Positions 1 to 12,128 of a stretch of DNA of 64,000 bases are shown piece by piece; positions within the stretch are counted from its first letter, which is position 1, and each line of letters opens with the position of its first letter. The notes under the pieces are model-generated. The model ran no database searches. It had not been told where the DNA came from and saw nothing but the letters and a program-made list of their open reading frames with translations. Source of the stretch: Oscarella lobularis (Eukaryota > Porifera > Homoscleromorpha > Homosclerophorida > Oscarellidae); contig NC_089191.1 in assembly GCF_947507565.1 (NCBI RefSeq), positions 62,001-126,000 on the forward strand, written 5' to 3'. A program made the translations under genes and the position numbers.

Positions 1-1095
<1,095 letters not shown>

Positions 1096-1219
1096 TTGAC
1101 ACGTCGCGATCGATTTCGGATGGAAACAGAGAGAAGCCTGTTGATTAGCGCGTAACGACGACGACAAAGCGCGCGCTAAATAAATGTAGGAACACGTGCG
1201 AGTCATTAATTTTCTACTC

Positions 1220-1425
1220 TTAGACCGGATCTGGATCGCTTTTCTTGTGATGCTTGTGTTTCTTGTGCTTGTGCTCTTTATGCTCTTTGTGTTTGGCTTT
1301 CTTATGCTTCTTCTTTTCTATTGATGAATCGATTGCTTTTGAAGGAAAAGGCGAGCTAAGATCCACGCCCCCTCCAACTGGAAAATTTTCCAAAGGTGGA
1401 AGCGTTTGGGAAACAACAGATGATG

Positions 1426-1456
<31 letters not shown>

Positions 1457-4400
1457 CGCCGCAGAATCAATGGCTTTCTTTTTCGACTCTTCACTGCCAA
1501 ACGCTTCTGCGTGTTTTCTCTTCTTATGCTTATGCTTGTGGGACTTTGTTTTTGTTGGCGTCGAAGCTGGGATATCTAAACCGGTGACGACGGCTGCGGC
1601 GGCTGCGGCGGCGACAACAGGCTCCTTTTTCGGTATCTTCAACTGACTAGAAGATGGAGGAGGAGGAAGAGAAGGTGAAGGCTATGCAAACTCCCCTTCA
1701 ACGTCATAAATCCAGCAGCGTTTTTTCATATATATACCTTAGGAATGCTACTAGTAGTAGGCACTTGTGCTGGAGGCTCGGCGGTCTTCCTTGACAGCTA
1801 GAAACATCAAATATTCCTTTGGTAATACCCGTGCCAGCAGCTCGTTTTACTTCGATCGACGGTTTCCGTGTTATAGCTTGTCTCGATAGATCAATGACGA
1901 CTCCAAGCTAAGAAATACGTGCAATTTCTATTCGCTACGATAATTCCGAGTTCTTACTCCTTGAGGTAAACAGCTTGGTGTTATTTTTCCATACAAGACC
2001 GTGTACAATTCCATGGCAGCGATTCGCAAGCGCAAGTCTCCCTCTGACCCAATTCTACGTCACGCAATCCTTTCAAATAGCCCCGAATTCTTTTAATTAA
2101 TATCTTACGTCATAATTGACCATAGTTTTTCGACAACAGCTGGTGTATTTTTACTGTTTTCTCCTTTACGTGCAAAGGGCGGATGATCGATAAGAGCTTG
2201 AAGAACCCGATATTTCAATCCAGCTTCAGACGTGCTCCTAATAAAATTCAACAGCCAAAGCAAATCAGACTCGTCTTTCGCATCTAAATCGATGCGTTTC
2301 ACGAAAAAAATCGTATTATTTTTTCTTCTAAGCGCACCTTTCGCGAAATCGACGAGCGAATAAAATGCCGCCATTCTGACGTCATCGCACAACCCCTCTC
2401 TACGTAAAGCGACGCGCTAGTAGAAAAAATGACGTCACAAGTTCCAACCTAGCGTATTGGCGAAATATGGAAGCATCGGACGGAAGGTGGCCGTATTTTT
2501 GAAGTCGTCGAAGCGCGTGGAGACAACTTAGAATTCAAAATTCCTATCTCGCGTAATCGCTTATCTTTTCATACGTACCTCACGGTAATCTCTTGTTTAT
2601 ACGACGGCAAGAGCTTGTCTAAATTCAAATAGTGAACTACTTCTGAGATGACTGTCTGAACGCGAAGGACTTCGGACGCAATAGCCGCGCTACTGATAGT
2701 TCTAAAGTCACAGTGTCGCTATAAGGAAAGAAAAGATAAACGCTCGTCTTTTTCCTACTGTCTTGCCCCTTGAACAGCCAAGGCTGGATTGACAGTAAGA
2801 GAGAGGGCTTCGATTAGGGAACTCAAGTAGGAACTATCAGAAAACTGCGCCACCCACACAAAGTAGATAGATAGAGGAGATTCTATAGTTTTCTTCTACC
2901 TTGTTGACGCGATTTTCATTATAGAGGATGAGTTGGCACAGAAAATCGACGACACCTTGAGGAGTTTGCTTCTGAGCGTCTCGCACTTTAGCAAGAGCGA
3001 GAGGAAATGCCTAGGCGAGTTCTCTTAGACGTACGTGCGCTTCAGAATGCTTACCTTTTGAACAAAATAGGCGGAGAAGTCGGAGAAATCATTCAAGCGA
3101 ACGATAGTGGGAAACGAATGAGATCCAAAGAGAGAATTGTGAAGTTTCGTCATTAGAGTGTACGAACCCGAAGGAAACTCGAATAAACACTAAAAAAACG
3201 CTCATCACTTTAGAGAATTTTCACGTGAATTCTTCACCTTAGCTAAACATTCAACTGCTTCCATTCTAACTCGATAATAACACCTTCCATCTCTAATTAC
3301 ATCCTGAAGATAAGTTTTCGCTCCTTCAGATGGATATCGTCCAAGAGCGGCGACAGCCTGAACCGAACTATGAGGAGGAATCGTTTCTCTATACTTTCAG
3401 ACTCTTTTACGTCTAATTGGGAAACTACGTCGCGTTCGTATTTCATTTGTAATTGCCACATGAAGTCGGGCTGCTCCATCTCAACTTGACGAAGCCAATG
3501 CATTTCGGGATCGATTCTCACCCAAAGAACAGGAGAATCCGTACTAAATTAATTAAATTCTACCTTTACGTAGTTCTCTCCCACACAAGTCCCCCCCTAC
3601 TCTGTCCTAGATAAATCCATATCGATTTCGTCACCAGTTTGCAAGGGAATTTTCTTCTTTTTATTCCTGATAGCGTATAGAGGGAAAAAGCTAGCCAGGT
3701 TTTCTTCTCACAAATACCTTCGACTCTTTGAATGACAAGTAATGTCGTGCTTGGACACCGTTTCTTCTACTTGTATCACGTGCTTAAAAGAGCCGTCTAA
3801 TTCTTGAATGCAAACGGTGAGAGGCCCCTGCGTTGTGTGACCCTACGTAGAATTTTAATCAGACGACAAATTTATTTCTTACCACAAATTTTTTCGAGCC
3901 AGTTGGCATGTCTTGCTTTAATTCCAACTCTACGATATTTCGCTTGCGATTGAAAACGAATTTTCCGCAGAGACGTGCGCACCCACTACGAAACCTTTAC
4001 AGCCCCAAAATTAAGAAAAAAACACATACAAACATAAATAAACAAACTCCAACAAAGAAAGGATACACCCACTGCTCAAGAAACACCTGCATATCTTTAC
4101 CAGAAACAGTGGAAAGAATCTTGATAAACTATACGTAGAAAATGAGAGTGAATATGAAGGAGTTTGTCTCTCTGACTGACCCCTTGGGTCGACAGCAAAA
4201 GACGCCCCCACGTATTCGCTGTAAACGGTTGCACAGCTGCAGCCGAAGCCAATGAAAGCAACTTATTAAAAACCTAATTCGCCGCCAATGAACCGAACCC
4301 TACGTAGTAAAATCAAGGGGACCCTTCTCTCTCTTACCTGAAGCAAAAAATCGCGACCAATCTGAACTTCAAGCAATCTCATCACTAGATGAGCTTTTAT

Positions 4401-6336
4401 GGAAAGCGCAGCGAAATTTCTCAATAGAGTCGTATTAGGATTAGGCGTTCGCGAGAGACTATTCGACGAAGCGAGAGCGGAAACGTGTAAAGGCGGAAGA
4501 CCGTGTTCTCTCTCGACGCGACACAGTGTATCCATTTCCTCTTTGAGCCAATAGCGATACTCATTCGTTCCAAAAGCCTTTTGAATGTTGAGACCATAAA
4601 GATAGCCGGATATTCCCGATACAAGCCACCAATCGTTCCTGCACGCTTTTAGTAAAAACCCCGCGGTATTTTACACACAAACGTACCATGATTTCCAACC
4701 AATGTAGCACGTAAAATATTGCTGAGTAAGAGTGTGTGCCAAAACGCGTCGAGTTGCAATGGCTTGATCTATATAACGAGAAGAATGAAGAAGGTATGTG
4801 CTGCAATAGAAATATTAGAAAGAAAAGTCCACTTTCTCTATATTATTAAAATAAGACCACCTTAGAAGTGTGAGTGTCGCGTAGCTTTGCACTTCGGCGT
4901 AGCTCTGATCAATGAAGACTTGCTTGTAGGACGAGTACGGAAACTTGGTGCTTAATAAGTCTTCTATATGACCGAATGCCTGAGAAAAAGCGAACTAAGA
5001 AAGAACGAGACAATCGCTCATAAGATACCTCCTTAAAAAACTGAATTGTGTCTTTTAGAAGACCAATGAGGCCAGGCAAGCAAAAATGAGTGATTTCGGA
5101 AAAGGCTGGATTGGGATAAATCTCAAAAGGACTGCCAAAAATTAAACTAAGACGAGATAATGCATAAAACCTACCCTATAGCCCAGCCAATGTGAGGAGC
5201 TGCTGTGGGAATAGTCATTTCATAATAATACGTTTTCTTTTTATCGCTCTCCGACAAAACCTGTAGCAAATGGAATTAGCCCCGGATTCTACGCGTCTTC
5301 TTCGTCTCACCGTTTCAATCAGGTCTCCTGAACTAACAACTACCATGGACTCGTCCACAGTGAACTGCAAAGTCCACGTACACAACTCAAAAACGGAATC
5401 GACGCAAGGAAAACATAATCTTAACAAAAAAAAGACTCTAATACTATAGCCTAATCATTTCCCCTTCTTCCTCCACCTTGCACTATTTCCGTAGCAGCTT
5501 GTGAACATGTGAGCAGCTCTCTATTGCGAAAAATGTCTCAGAAAAATTACATTTTGCTGGATTACCGAAGCGAAACTTCCCTCGCCTTTGGGAACAACAA
5601 AATGAATTCCGCTAGACGAATCGCTATCTACGTCAAAATCGAGTCGAACTTTGAAAGGCGACCGCTCTGAAATCTCAAATCAGAAATTAAAAATTTTAAA
5701 GTTGGATTAATTTGCCTTGGATTGCTGGAAGAAATTCGTGGGGAATATGAATAATTAATTCGCCTCGACCGCCCAGTTCTGGATCTACAGTTCCAAGGCC
5801 CTGTTTGAGGGCAGATGAGAAATATTCGAAATTTCGTCTTCGAGAAAATATTTAGATAGAAAAATAATGTAAAAACGTCTATGAGTTACTTCTGCGATTG
5901 GAGCGGTACAACGCAATCTAAAGTCGTTCCAAATTCGCATGCGGCGTCCGCTTCGCGATCGTCAATTGATATGCGAGCCCTGGTTATACGTGCAGACACG
6001 AATTAAGGAGAAAAACAGATGGTGCAGTGCTAAGAAACGGCCACAGACAAACGGATATGTGTCGAGTGAAAATTCAGTCCTATAGACTGCAATTTCGACG
6101 TCGACGGTTGAATGGAGAGTTCAACGAAGCCCTATAGAATAGAAACGCTGCATAAAAGTGCTTGTATGACGATTTGGGAGCGTTTTACGGCGATCGCTTT
6201 GCGCTGGAAGCTGACGTGCGTTATTGCAAGTTTCTGATGGCTCGTATAAAGAACGTGCAGGTTAGATAGAAATACGAAGAAGGTGAGCGCGTGAAACTTA
6301 TAATTTGAAGGAGCGTTCTCGGTGTTTCGATCCCAT
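1220..6336 (-). CDS. TAF2: TAF2, TFIID subunit (M1 aminopeptidase-like)
   Basis: TBP-associated factor 2, a nuclear TFIID subunit built on a catalytically dead M1 aminopeptidase fold. Many exons match in order: [17 protein letters not shown] near 6180-6240; [20 protein letters not shown] at 5340-5410; [14 protein letters not shown] near 4360-4410; [20 protein letters not shown] at 3460-3520; [15 protein letters not shown] just after it; and [20 protein letters not shown] at 2200-2290. The last exon (1220-1642) holds poly-Ala runs and a Lys/His-rich tail, as in vertebrate TAF2 C-termini; the Ala run at about 1428-1462 is an impure GCC repeat. The 5' end is uncertain: a candidate ATG is at 6334-6336, but its exon 1 donor is not clear. 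A divergent GNAT gene starts 67 bp away, so the two probably share a promoter. Confidence 0.92.
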
Positions 6337-6403
6337 CGCCGATTTTTCCAGTACGGGAATACACCTACGTCACTAAAGTGCGCGCGCATTGTCAAGTTAC
6401 GCA

Positions 6404-6853
6404 ATGTTCTGCTACGTCGTGAAAAATGACGCTAAATCACGGCGAATATTTCGTCGAGTGTCTCGAAACGCCACTGGAAATGGTGTTGAGCCACTCGCTG
6501 ACGATATTATCTTTTTCGCGAAGCACGAGGACGAAATATTAGGCGTAGCGTCACTGCGCATGTCAGAGGAACGGTGGGATGCGGAAGAAGAGTGCGCTCA
6601 TGTACTTCCCTTCCTTTTTATCGATCCTCGGGAGCAGAGAAAAGGCTACGGATCGCAATTACTTCGCTTTGTGGAAAATTATGCGTGGACGCGATCGTGC
6701 TTGCCAATAAAATTGGAGAGCGCTCAAAATGCGGTTGAATTTTTTTCACGATACGGTTACGTTGCAGTTGGCAGTCCCATTGATTGTATCTGCCCTAGTT
6801 CGCCTCAGTTTCGAACGCTTCAGAAAATGGTCAAAGAAGTTCAAACCGTCTAA
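6404..6853 (+). CDS. GNAT-family N-acetyltransferase
   Basis: Single-exon 149-residue protein starting at the first in-frame ATG (6404). It has a GNAT fold signature: a beta-strand with GVASLRMSEE, then LPFLFIDPREQRKGYGSQLL, which carries the acetyl-CoA pyrophosphate-binding Q/R-x-x-G-x-G motif (QRKGYG), then a helix, then AVEFFSRYGYVAVGSP as the C-terminal strand pair. The substrate cannot be told; small-molecule, protein N-terminal and lysine acetyltransferases share this core. It is divergent from TAF2 with a 67-bp gap. Lack of introns is unusual next to its neighbours and could reflect retroposition or a short ancestral gene. Confidence 0.75.
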   Translation: MFCYVVKNDAKSRRIFRRVSRNATGNGVEPLADDIIFFAKHEDEILGVASLRMSEERWDAEEECAHVLPFLFIDPREQRKGYGSQLLRFVENYAWTRSCLPIKLESAQNAVEFFSRYGYVAVGSPIDCICPSSPQFRTLQKMVKEVQTV

Positions 6854-7470
6854 AGAAAACATATTCAAACAATAGTTTAAATTTGGTGTTTTGCCTTTAT
6901 CGTACTTTACTGTTGTCACGTGTCTCGGTACTTTCTACCACGTGAATCCGGGAATGAATCCTGGCTCAAAGGGGAAGCTAAAATTAATAAATAAAAAATT
7001 GACGGTCTGATCACATGAACGTTACATACCATGCGACAGCGGCAACAGCGTTCCTCAAACGCTAGGGTCGCAGCGTGACTGTGCTCATTCTTTGCTCGCG
7101 TTAATTAGCGCTGAACAAAGAGGTCTGCCGAAAATGCAAAACTAACGCGAGCTGCGTCATGCAACCTGCAGCGACTAACGCGAGCTGCGCCATACAACTT
7201 GCAGCATTATCACGGACACCGAAAACCCCGATAAAAAAGCAGCAAAAAATACAAACAAAACATAGAACAACTTCTCTCTTCTTTCTTCCTTTGCCTCTGC
7301 TGCCTGAAAAAAATTCAAACAGAAAAGCCACACTACGAAAATGACTCAAAACAATCACCTTGTACTGCCAGAGAAAACTCTCATTGCCAGTCACACGAGA
7401 ACCTAAATAAGACCTGTTATTAAAAACACTACAGTTTTTTAGATTAAAAGTTTAAGTCCTTAATTAAAAT
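6854..7470. other. intergenic, no gene seen; short tandem duplication
   Basis: A/T-rich spacer after the GNAT gene. Two CACGTG sites lie at about 6918 and 6941. A 33-bp unit beginning CTAACGCGAGCTGCG is tandemly duplicated at 7142-7207 with four mismatches. No coding exon or RNA gene is recognised. Confidence 0.6.
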
Positions 7471-7494
7471 TTTTTTCTACTGTAATAACCCTAA

Positions 7495-7745
7495 ATTACC
7501 TGAGGATCCATTGACCTAAATACAAGATATTCCTAAATTCTAATCAACCTAAATTACCTCGTAATCCATTGGCCTAGAAAACTCCCCATTTAATAAATTA
7601 ATTAATCAAAACCTAGAGTACCTCACAATCCATTGACCTAGAAAAATCCTATATTCTAATCAAAACCTAGATTACCTCCAAATCCATTGACCTAGATAAT
7701 TATCCTATATTCTAATCAACCTAGATTACCTCACAAAATCCATTG
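7495..7745. repeat. minisatellite, about 55-bp unit, 4-5 copies
   Basis: Imperfect tandem units built on AATCCATTGACCTAG, TATATTCTAATCA and ACCTAGATTACCTC. The same units recur inverted at the end of copy B (about 25050-25200), so the array belongs to the dispersed element. Confidence 0.85.
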
Positions 7746-8799
7746 TCAATGGTCAAAGTGGTCAACGGGCTCTAAACGGGGGGTGGCGGCTGTCAGATAA
7801 GCACGTCTGTTCAGTCTAACTCTAAACTAGGAAACGCCCTACCTACTGACAGCCGCCCTATACCCTATCTAGGAGGCGGTAGGACCCCTATCGTACATGT
7901 TTACATTCTAACGTAGTTATGCAGCACGGATGCAACCTAGATGGTCCATTACATTACGCTTTTTGTTTTGTACCCTTAGGCTCTCTGCCGCATACATATC
8001 AGAATACTGATGTTTGTTTTCATTTTTGATTTCATTTAACATTACGATTTTTTGAGAAGCTTTCGTTATTAAAATTTGATGATATTTATTTACTGAGGAC
8101 GTGTACATGCACATTGGGTCAAAAACGATTAATATTTGTACGACGTACATGCGAGTGTGATATAAAAGAGCAAGCTTCATGCTGTGATGCCACTGCGCCA
8201 CACTCCAAACCCTCCCTCCCACCCCCTAGGTCGCAGTCAGTGTACATGTTCCGTCTGGCCCAGAGAGGGAACAGTGGCAAAACGTGCAATTCACTTGATG
8301 TATAGCGGCAAAGAGCTCTCCGCCCTTATGGGTATGCCTACTCCACATGGGGGCCCGTACTACGGTACAAACCTCAATCTTCTGCCTCGTCTGTAGTGCC
8401 AGGCCATGTTTGCTATGGCCGATCCTCCTTTCATCCACTTCCCATCCTCCATCCTTGCACGTCGACGTCGCAAGCAGCTAGGCTTCTTTTCAATCACTGA
8501 CACATGACCTTGGGTCATAAGAATAATATTAATTTTAAAAATATATTAATCAATACTGATTAGTACCTAATAGCGTGGGCGGGGCGACTTGTGTAAGATG
8601 AGCGTTGCCATTTGCCCGGATCAATATGATCAAACCTAAAGAATCTCATTAATATTAAGAATACATGAATAAATACTGATACAGACCAGATGATGGGTGT
8701 GGCGATTTTGTCAAGTGGGCGTGACGACTTGCCCATGCTTGTCTGACAGCTGTTCTCCTATGACGGATTAGACGCTTTAAATTACAACGATCGCATATA

Positions 8800-9425
8800 T
8801 TCGCGCATGGCTTACGTTTCGTTGCGTCGCTCACTCGACGATCCAGCCTTGCGCGGCTTCGAAGAGGGGGGGAGCGCCGTCGCTTTTCTACGAAAAAAAA
8901 GCGGATATCGATCGGAACGGAAGCCGCGCGCGCGGATGCTTACCGGCGAGCGGAGGCGCCGCGCGTCGCGCTCCCTTGACTGCACGCCATCGCGCACCAT
9001 CGCGCGACGATCTGTGAAAAAACGCTCGATCTCGCCGAAAAATGGACTCGTAGACGTACCTGCGTGCCGATCGCGTGTCGCTGGAGTCGTTTCCGCCGGG
9101 CGCAATCCTTCGCGAAGGATCGCAAGGGTTTCCTGCGGAAGTAGGCGTCATGAATGAAATTGGGATTTGTTCGCGCTTACCGGGAGGCTCCGTAAATCCC
9201 GCATTTGATCGTCGAAGGCCCGCCGCGAGGCGGAATGCCTTTTTTCTCGGCCGCCCGGCGAAAAACGACGAACGAACGCGACCGCGAAGCAGACGTGCGT
9301 CTGCTTCAGAGAAATGTCGGGCCGAGACTGACTGAAAACCGGCGAACCGCCCCTCCAATTTACCCGGATTTTGACACCTCGCGTTGGCGGGAACCAACCA
9401 AAAGTCTCCTTTATTTATAGCTACA
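8800..9425 (-). other. GC-rich segment with four GT-AG introns inside repeat copy A
   Basis: Read on the minus strand from TATAAATAAAG at about 9415, this block shows an ATG-containing exon followed by four consecutive intron-shaped intervals of about 45-65 nt, each starting GTAAGC, GTACGT or GTAAGCC and ending in CAG or TAG. The same introns occur in copy B at the same places. The frame is open through exon 2, then shifts in exon 3 relative to copy B (68 versus 69 nt) and meets a stop. It looks like a captured host-gene piece or a spliced non-coding transcript. No protein family recognised. Confidence 0.55.
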
Positions 9426-9622
9426 TGAGTAACCATCACGAGTTGTCTTGCGCAATTTCAATAAGCCATTGTTGCCTAATTAAAGTCGCGCTGCGCTACT
9501 ATGACGCGCCAGGGAAAAAGCGGGAAACGCTCTTTTACTGTCTGCAGCAACGGTACAACAGGAAGGAGCAAAGCAACATTCAATTAAAGAAAAGCTGCAC
9601 AGCAAAAGAAAAAATCCGAAGT

Positions 9623-12081
9623 TTACTGAACATAGCATCCACCAGGGCCAGGCGGCGCAGAGCGCGCTGATTTATTGTCAAGCGGAGCCGCAGCAATTCC
9701 TCGACGATCAAGAAGACATCGGAAAGCGTGAAGCCGAGACTCCATCATATCATGATCAGTCACATTAGCAGGACTCCAAAGACGCTCTAAAACAATTTTC
9801 TCATATATGATGTATGTACATGCATTTGATTTCAATCTTGCCTGCTGCTGCTGCAGCTCTGGGCCAAATAGTTTGATCTATGTCCGATGGGTCAACTGTT
9901 TCTCCCCACATGCAACTAAAAAATGAATGCTAATGAAGCCCAACCCCCCCCCCCCCCTTTGCTTCTACTTACACTTCTCCGCCTATGAGTAACTGCTGTT
10001 GCTTGGGATCTGTTATACCCATGTGGGGATCATTGTCATAGAATTGCTGCCACGTGATAGTTAAATGATCCAAGTACCATACGTCACTGTTGCTCAAAAT
10101 GCAGCGATATCCAGCAGCAACAATCTTAGAGATATATAAACAAGAGAGAGGGAGTGCCTTAGGTGTGTACCTTGGCTGCAGTAGCGTGGTTCAACCACAC
10201 ATGGATTATAGATGATTTGTCCAACTTGCTTCCAAAATGATTAAAAACCTATTAATTAAATATAGATCAGAACATCTTGAATAGAAGAATTAATAGTACC
10301 TCTTCCCAATTGACAGGAGTTCGGCCAAACTTAGATGCTATTCCATGAGCTTTTTCAACAAAGTACATGTAGACTTCATCTTTAGGAAGAAAAACGACGT
10401 CATGCAAAACTTCTACCCACCCTTCCTTCTTGTTTACCAGTTGTCGTAAAATTATTCTGTTTCATCCAATTCATTATCTCTGGTGACTTTTGCCAACAAG
10501 CTGTATTCACTTCATCGCCACCCTGACATATAGAAATAATATACTTTAATTAAATATCCCCAGAAGTTTTGCACCAAATGAAAAAAATCTTCAGTAAATA
10601 TGCCCATTCCCTTTGAGCCACCAGTCATTTCTTTGAAAAGACCCTAAAAATCATACATAGAGCCCTTGCCTAATCAACTGCTACAAGTCAGTCACCTCAA
10701 TTAGCTCAAAAGTATAATTATTGGCCGGATTCAACGGTTGAGTACAATCAGGTGCTGGACATATTTGCGGATAACCCTAATCAGCAACAAATAGATATAT
10801 AGTCACGTGCAAAAAATGATCCCCGTACCACACACCAAGACCCAGCATGGCCTGGCATATCAAATTCAACCATAACACGAACGCCTCTCATTCGTGCATA
10901 CCTCAAATATATAATAAAATTAATTAATTACCTCATTATACCACTTTGGCTTACTCTACAACATCTTTTAGGTCTTGAGTTGAGTATCTCTCTTGAGCGG
11001 AATAGGCACCATTCCAGAGTTTGGGGTACGATTGTGATTGCATTGGAAATGATTGTGAGTCAACAATGTGCCAGTGAAGAACATTCTAGACTATATCATA
11101 TGGAAAAACACTTCAACAAAGCCTAACTGACCAATTTTGCGTATGACATAGAGTCAACGACTCTTCTAAGAGCGGATAATGGCTCAAAATGTCGAGAAGT
11201 GTCTAAAAAATTCGTCAATTCTAATTAGAATTGACTCCGAATCCCCACCTACCGAGCAAAAGTCCTCTGTATTGAAAACGCGGCTCGTCCATGATATTCA
11301 ACGGCACTCCGTGAATCTACAGAAGCGAATTCGAAGATGGGTCCTGTTTGGGGGGCCCAGGTTCTTTACCTCGTACTGTCCACTGCTAAAGTTATACAAA
11401 ACAAGCTGACTGAACGTTTCTAAAGCTCGTAGAGCTCCGTAGACAGTCTTAGCCTAAAGGATTCCCACGGTGAATATCCTGTATCCTCAAAGGGGGCCTC
11501 TCTCAACTTACGCTGATAGATGCGCCCATTGCTGCTTCGCGCGTTGATGCTTCAACATTCAAAGTGTAGCTCTCATCTGTGTCGAGTTGCAGAGCTGCAG
11601 AAAAGCCTCTTTTTAGAGACAAAACGCCTCTTTTTCTACATCGCTTACTTTCGTCACTCGAGTTGATCGAAATCGAAACGGATTCCAGCTTAAAGCTAAC
11701 TTAGGAAAGCGGATAGACCCAATAGAACAATTTCCTACCTGCGGGAGATCGGTTAGATCGCTGGCTGAGCTGTGAGTGAAGATGAGAGCCATGTAACGAG
11801 CAATGGCTGCCTGCATGGACATTTCCAAGCCTTGGGGGCTAGTTTATCCTCTCTACGCTCACCGTCAGTGTGTTTGACTGGCTTGACGGCATGAACTTGA
11901 AGCCAGAGCTCAGGGAAATTGTCTGTTGACCCATTGAGAATGATTTTGGCTGAGGAACCATAGGAGCTTGAGTTGAAGCTGCCTTTGGCATCGTCTTCTC
12001 CAAGATCCTCTCCTCCAAGGAGTCGAAGAGACTCGCGGAGACGAGACAACAGAGAAAAGGCAAGAGAAACAACTTAGCCAT
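9623..12081 (-). CDS. beta-N-acetylhexosaminidase (GH20), HEXA/HEXB-like
   Basis: Lysosomal or secreted hexosaminidase that removes terminal GlcNAc/GalNAc. It starts at ATG 12079-12081 with a signal peptide (MAKLFLLPFLCCLVSAS). The N-terminal GH20b-type domain includes QPKSFSMGQQTISLSSGFKF and ARYMALIF. The catalytic domain includes NVLHWHIVDSQSFPMQS (about 11040-11090), RGVRVMVEFDMPGHAGSW (about 10840-10910) and HLGGDEVNTACW, the last carrying the catalytic Asp-Glu pair and split by an intron after HL. WGETVDPSDIDQTIWPRAAA (about 9840-9910) and the C-terminal RGIAAAPL with GGCYVQ complete the family pattern. About twelve short introns; one (about 9947-9958) holds a poly-C run. Only 48 bp separate its ATG from the upstream LTV1 stop on the same strand, with CACGTG in the gap. 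Confidence 0.95.
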
Positions 12082-12128
12082 TATGCTTGTGACTCTCACG
12101 TGATTAGTGTAAATGCACCCATCATTCT

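Larger units (their letters stand above)
7471..9462 (+). repeat. dispersed repeat copy A (about 2 kb), mobile-looking
   Basis: This segment is the reverse complement of 23478-25205. Shared parts in order: an A/T-rich minisatellite, a block near 7860-8110, a core at 8180-8460 that is about 98% identical between copies by eye, a unit containing TTAATATTAAGAATACAT, and a GC-rich block at 8800-9440. Homology ends near TTGCGCAA at about 9455-9462. Copy A has a second, diverged unit of about 140 bp at 8510-8740 that copy B lacks. No transposase, reverse transcriptase or terminal inverted repeat is visible, so this would be non-autonomous; class unknown. A TATAAAAG sequence lies at 8161 on the + strand and TATAAATAAAG at about 9410-9420 on the - strand, so two promoter-like sites face each other. 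Confidence 0.8.

Noticed and set aside
1254-1646. Plus-strand frame of 130 codons rich in Cys, Phe and Ala
   Set aside because: It is the antisense of the Lys/His- and Ala-rich TAF2 C-terminus; the repeat composition keeps it open.
8888-9439. Single 183-codon minus-strand ORF in repeat copy A
   Set aside because: It reads straight through the GT-AG introns that are shared with copy B; GC content explains the open frame.
7471-9462. Retroelement or autonomous DNA transposon
   Set aside because: No reverse transcriptase, integrase, transposase or Rep/helicase motif and no clear terminal inverted repeats; kept as an unclassified repeat.
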